DNA of 33,694 bases from Methylobacterium sp. J-068 (GTDB lineage: Bacteria > Pseudomonadota > Alphaproteobacteria > Rhizobiales > Beijerinckiaceae). The notes under the pieces are model-generated. The model searched no databases. It saw only the letters and a program-made list of their open reading frames with translations, and was not told where the DNA came from. The DNA lies in the NCBI RefSeq assembly GCF_022829445.1, contig NZ_JAKSXY010000041.1, positions 1 through 33,694 of the forward strand. Reading direction: 5' to 3'. Made by a program: the position numbers and the translations under genes. Within the stretch, counting starts at the first letter, position 1. Each line of letters starts with the position of its first letter. Below are positions 31,030 to 33,694 of the stretch, in pieces.

Positions 31030-32472
31030 ATGGTGCATGGACCCGACAGGCAGATGATTCCCTTCCGGGCCTGGCTTCCCATGCGACGGCGCTCCATCGC
31101 GGTGCGTCTGGCCACCTCCGCGCTGCTGGCGAGTTCCGCGATCCTGCTCATCGCCGCCTGGATCCTCACGACCCTGTACCGCGAGAACACCGAGCGCGCC
31201 TTCGACAGCCGGCTCCTCGTCTACGCCAACAACCTCGCCACGGACCTCGTCTCGCCCAACGATCCCGAGAGCCGCTCCTTCACCCTGAGCGATCCGCGCT
31301 TCGACCTGCCGCTGTCGGGCTGGTACTGGCAGATCGGCCGGCCGGACGCGAAGCCCCGCGACCTGCGCACCTCGCGCTCGCTGGTGGGCGTGCCCCTGAA
31401 GGCGGCCGGCACCCCCGACAACAAGGCCGGCATCGGGCAGATCCGCCAGGGCTACGGCCGGGCGCAGGACGAGCGCCGCCTGCGCATCATCGAGCGCGAC
31501 GTCGATCTCGGCGAGGAGGGCCGCTACACCGTGCGGGTGGCCGGCCCCGCCGACGAGATCGAGAACGACGTCGACCGGTTCCGGTTCTCGCTGATGGTGA
31601 CCTTCGGCCTCCTCGGCCTGTCGCTGGCCCTCACCACCCTGCTGCAGATCCGCTTCGGCCTTGCGCCGCTGGCCAAGCTCCGCACCGCCCTCGGCGCCAT
31701 CCGGCGCGGCGAATCGGACCGGATTACGGGCGAGTATCCGCGCGACATCGCCCCCCTCGCCGGGGAGGTGAACCTGCTCATCGAGACCAACCGCGAGATC
31801 CTGGAGCGGGCGCGCACCCAGGTCGGCAACCTCGCGCATGCCTTGAAGACGCCGCTCTCGATCATCGTCAACGAGGTCGGCGCCGCCGACGCCCCCGGGG
31901 ACCTTTCCGCCAAGATCCGCGAGCAGGCGGCCGTGATGCGCGACCAGGTGAACTACCATCTCGACCGGGCCCGCGCAGCGGCGCTGGCCGGAACGCTCGG
32001 CACCTCGACGGAGGTCGAGCCGGCGCTCGCCGGGCTGGTGCGCACCTTCGGCAAGATCTACCGCGACAAGGACATCGCCTACGAGGTCCACGTGCCGGCG
32101 GGCCTGCGCTTCCGGGGGGAACGCCAGGATTTCGAGGAGATGATCGGCAACCTCGTCGACAACGCCTCGAAATGGGCTCACGGCCGGGTCGCGATCCGGG
32201 CCGAGGCGGTGGGCAAGGACGACTATCCACACCTTCTGGTGGCGATCGAGGATGACGGGCCCGGCCTCGCGCCGGAGGACCGGGCGGCGGTGCTCGGACG
32301 CGGGCGGCGCCTCGACGAGACCAAGCCGGGCTCGGGCCTCGGCCTCTCGATCGTGGCGGACCTCGCCGCCCTCTATCGCGGGCGCTTCCGCCTGGAGGCG
32401 GCGGCGCTCGGCGGCTTGCGGGCGGTGATCGAGGTGCCGGGCGATGCGCCGGCGGGCGTCGCGCCGCATTGA
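31030..32472 (+). CDS. feuQ: sensor histidine kinase, FeuQ-like
   Basis: A 480-residue kinase. Membrane segments at about 29-49 (ALLASSAILLIAAWILTTL) and 187-207 (LMVTFGLLGLSLALTTLLQI) bracket a periplasmic sensor of about 135 residues. A HAMP-like linker follows, then the dimerisation helix with phospho-acceptor His270 (LAHALKTPLSI). The ATPase domain has the N box (Asn374, Asn378 in GNLVDNASKWA), G1 (EDDGPGL, 407-413) and G2 (GSGLGLSIV). ATG 31030 lacks a clear ribosome site; ATG 31054 (after AGGCAG) and ATG 31081 are alternatives. The partner is the FeuP-like regulator, now 1.1 kb upstream. Confidence 0.87.
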   Translation: MVHGPDRQMIPFRAWLPMRRRSIAVRLATSALLASSAILLIAAWILTTLYRENTERAFDSRLLVYANNLATDLVSPNDPESRSFTLSDPRFDLPLSGWYWQIGRPDAKPRDLRTSRSLVGVPLKAAGTPDNKAGIGQIRQGYGRAQDERRLRIIERDVDLGEEGRYTVRVAGPADEIENDVDRFRFSLMVTFGLLGLSLALTTLLQIRFGLAPLAKLRTALGAIRRGESDRITGEYPRDIAPLAGEVNLLIETNREILERARTQVGNLAHALKTPLSIIVNEVGAADAPGDLSAKIREQAAVMRDQVNYHLDRARAAALAGTLGTSTEVEPALAGLVRTFGKIYRDKDIAYEVHVPAGLRFRGERQDFEEMIGNLVDNASKWAHGRVAIRAEAVGKDDYPHLLVAIEDDGPGLAPEDRAAVLGRGRRLDETKPGSGLGLSIVADLAALYRGRFRLEAAALGGLRAVIEVPGDAPAGVAPH

Positions 32473-32545
32473 GGCCGCCGGTACGGGCCGTTTGCTCCCG
32501 GAAGTGTATCGGTTAAGGTTGTGTCCCTCTCCGATTTGGCTGCGC

Positions 32546-32560
32546 GTGACACCGTGTCAC
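32546..32560. promoter_or_regulatory. 15-bp palindrome upstream of ccmI
   Basis: GTGACAC-C-GTGTCAC, seven perfect pairs around one base, 64 bases before the ccmI start. The size and shape suit a dimeric repressor or activator site. The regulator is not known. Confidence 0.4.
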
Positions 32561-32623
32561 CCGAGGCCCGCATCGTGTCGGCGTGAGCCCGCGTCTACAT
32601 GCAAGCGGGGCAGCATCTGGGGC

Positions 32624-33694
32624 ATGATGACGGCACTCTGGTTCATACTGGCGTTCATGACCGGCGCGGCGGTGATCGCCCTGCTCTGGCCGATGTCGCG
32701 CCGGGCGAATCCCGCGGCAGGCCCAGAGGCCGGCGGCCTCACCACCGAGACCGGCTTCTACGAGGACCAGTTGCGCGAGATCGAGCGCGACGAGGCGCGC
32801 GGCCTCATCGCCGCCCCCGAGGCGGAGGCCGCCCGCACCGAGGCGGCGCGCCGGCTCCTGCGCGCCCACCGGGCCGGAGTGCCCGCGGTGCCCGGCATCG
32901 CCGAGCCGGCCCTGCGCCAGCGCCGGGCGGCCTCCGCCTTCGCGCTCTCGACCATCCCCCTCGTCGCCCTCATCGCCTACGGCCTCTACGGCTCGCCGCA
33001 CATGCCGGCCCAGAGCGCGGCCGAGCGCCAGGCGGTGCAGAGCGGAGACCAGGATCTCCTCAAGGCCATCGGACAGATCGAGGCGCGCCTCGCCGCCGAT
33101 CCGAAGGACGGACGCGGCTGGTCGGTGCTCGCCCCCGTCTACATGCGGATGGGCCGGTTCGACGACGCGGCCCACGCCTACGAGGCCGCCACCCGCATCC
33201 TCGGCGAGACGCCGCAGCGCCTCTCCGACTGGGGCGAGGCCCTGGTCGCTGGCGCCAACGGAGCGATTCCCCCCCAGGCCAAGGCGATCTTCCAGCGCGC
33301 GGTCGACCTCGACGGGCAGGCAGCCAAGCCGCAATTCTACCTGGCGCGGGCGGCCGAACTCGAGGGCGACGTTCCCGAAGCGATCCGGCGCCTCCAGGCC
33401 ATGGCCGACGCGGCGCCGGCCGACGCCCCCTGGCTTTCCCTGGTGAAGGAGAACCTGACGCGCCTGAAGGGCGAGGCCCCGGGTCAGGTGCAGGCGCCCA
33501 AGGCGGGACGCGCGGCCGCCCTTCAGGCCCTGCCGCCGGCGAGCCGAGACGGTGCCATCCGGGCGATGGTCGACAGCCTCGACAGGCGCCTCGCCGACCG
33601 GGGCGGCACCCTGGAGGACTGGCTGCGCCTCGTGCGTTCCTACGGCGTGCTCAAGGAGCGCGACAAGGCGAATGCCGCCCTGGAACGGGCGCGC
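32624..33694 (+). CDS. ccmI: cytochrome c maturation protein CcmI (CycH), 3' end beyond window
   Basis: 357 codons are visible without a stop. Membrane segment 1 (about 3-24: ALWFILAFMTGAAVIALLWP) is followed by the conserved FYEDQLREIERDEARGLI helix, a second membrane segment (about 103-123: AFALSTIPLVALIAYGLYG) and a periplasmic TPR domain (from about 145: LAADPKDGRGWSVLAPVYMR, RFDDAAHAYEAATRI, QFYLARAAELEGDVPEAIRR). CcmI holds apocytochrome c for haem attachment. ATG 32624 and ATG 32627 are consecutive; either may be used. In rhizobia this gene lies next to feuPQ, which supports both assignments. Confidence 0.9.
   Translation, partial: MMTALWFILAFMTGAAVIALLWPMSRRANPAAGPEAGGLTTETGFYEDQLREIERDEARGLIAAPEAEAARTEAARRLLRAHRAGVPAVPGIAEPALRQRRAASAFALSTIPLVALIAYGLYGSPHMPAQSAAERQAVQSGDQDLLKAIGQIEARLAADPKDGRGWSVLAPVYMRMGRFDDAAHAYEAATRILGETPQRLSDWGEALVAGANGAIPPQAKAIFQRAVDLDGQAAKPQFYLARAAELEGDVPEAIRRLQAMADAAPADAPWLSLVKENLTRLKGEAPGQVQAPKAGRAAALQALPPASRDGAIRAMVDSLDRRLADRGGTLEDWLRLVRSYGVLKERDKANAALERAR

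Overview
The window looks like chromosomal DNA of a high-GC alphaproteobacterium of the Hyphomicrobiales, most likely a Methylobacterium-type genome. Three things point there: very GC-rich codon third positions through most genes, an almost complete gene-transfer-agent (GTA)-type head and tail cluster, and a feuN-feuP / feuQ / ccmI (cycH) neighbourhood typical of rhizobia-related bacteria. No tRNA, rRNA, CRISPR array, integrase or intact transposase was recognised.

Left flank (1-6650): a patchwork of small, mostly unrecognised genes, lower in GC than the rest. It holds the 3' end of an unknown gene, a PAS-domain protein, a small protein with an XRE-like helix, and two small genes (120 and 88 aa) that share a near-identical palindromic leader. 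It also holds a large protein with seven TolB-like propeller repeats followed directly by a Hint autoprocessing domain. Next comes an AT-rich scar (about 5600-6650) with a broken second copy of the 88/120-aa gene pair and a few doubtful ORFs.

Particle cluster (6652-28709): in GTA order are a 3' fragment of the large terminase (gp2), portal (gp3), prohead protease (gp4), capsid (gp5), connector (gp6), head closure (gp7), tail terminator (gp8), major tail (gp9), two chaperones (gp10, gp10.1), a short tape measure (gp11), and the distal tail, hub, peptidase and megatron proteins (gp12-gp15). A tail fibre with DUF2793 and S74 chaperone-protease domains follows, then lysozyme and three small probable lysis or accessory genes. 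Stop/start overlaps within the structural modules indicate operon translation. Three non-structural islands sit between structural genes, mostly on the opposite strand: a PIN/Phd toxin-antitoxin pair after the portal, two secreted chymotrypsin-fold proteases after the capsid, and a PPOX-GST pair with a divergent LysR regulator between gp12 and gp13. A small antisense ORF follows the tail fibre. The terminase has lost all but its last ~42 codons, so as seen here the cluster could build particles but has no packaging motor of its own.

Right flank (28710-33694): a FeuN-like periplasmic PepSY protein with a direct-repeat promoter element, the FeuP-like response regulator, then two lower-GC membrane-protein genes inserted between it and its FeuQ-like histidine kinase. 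The window ends inside ccmI, a cytochrome c maturation gene. The expected logic is that FeuN restrains FeuQ, FeuQ phosphorylates FeuP, and FeuP acts on target promoters, possibly including feuN itself.
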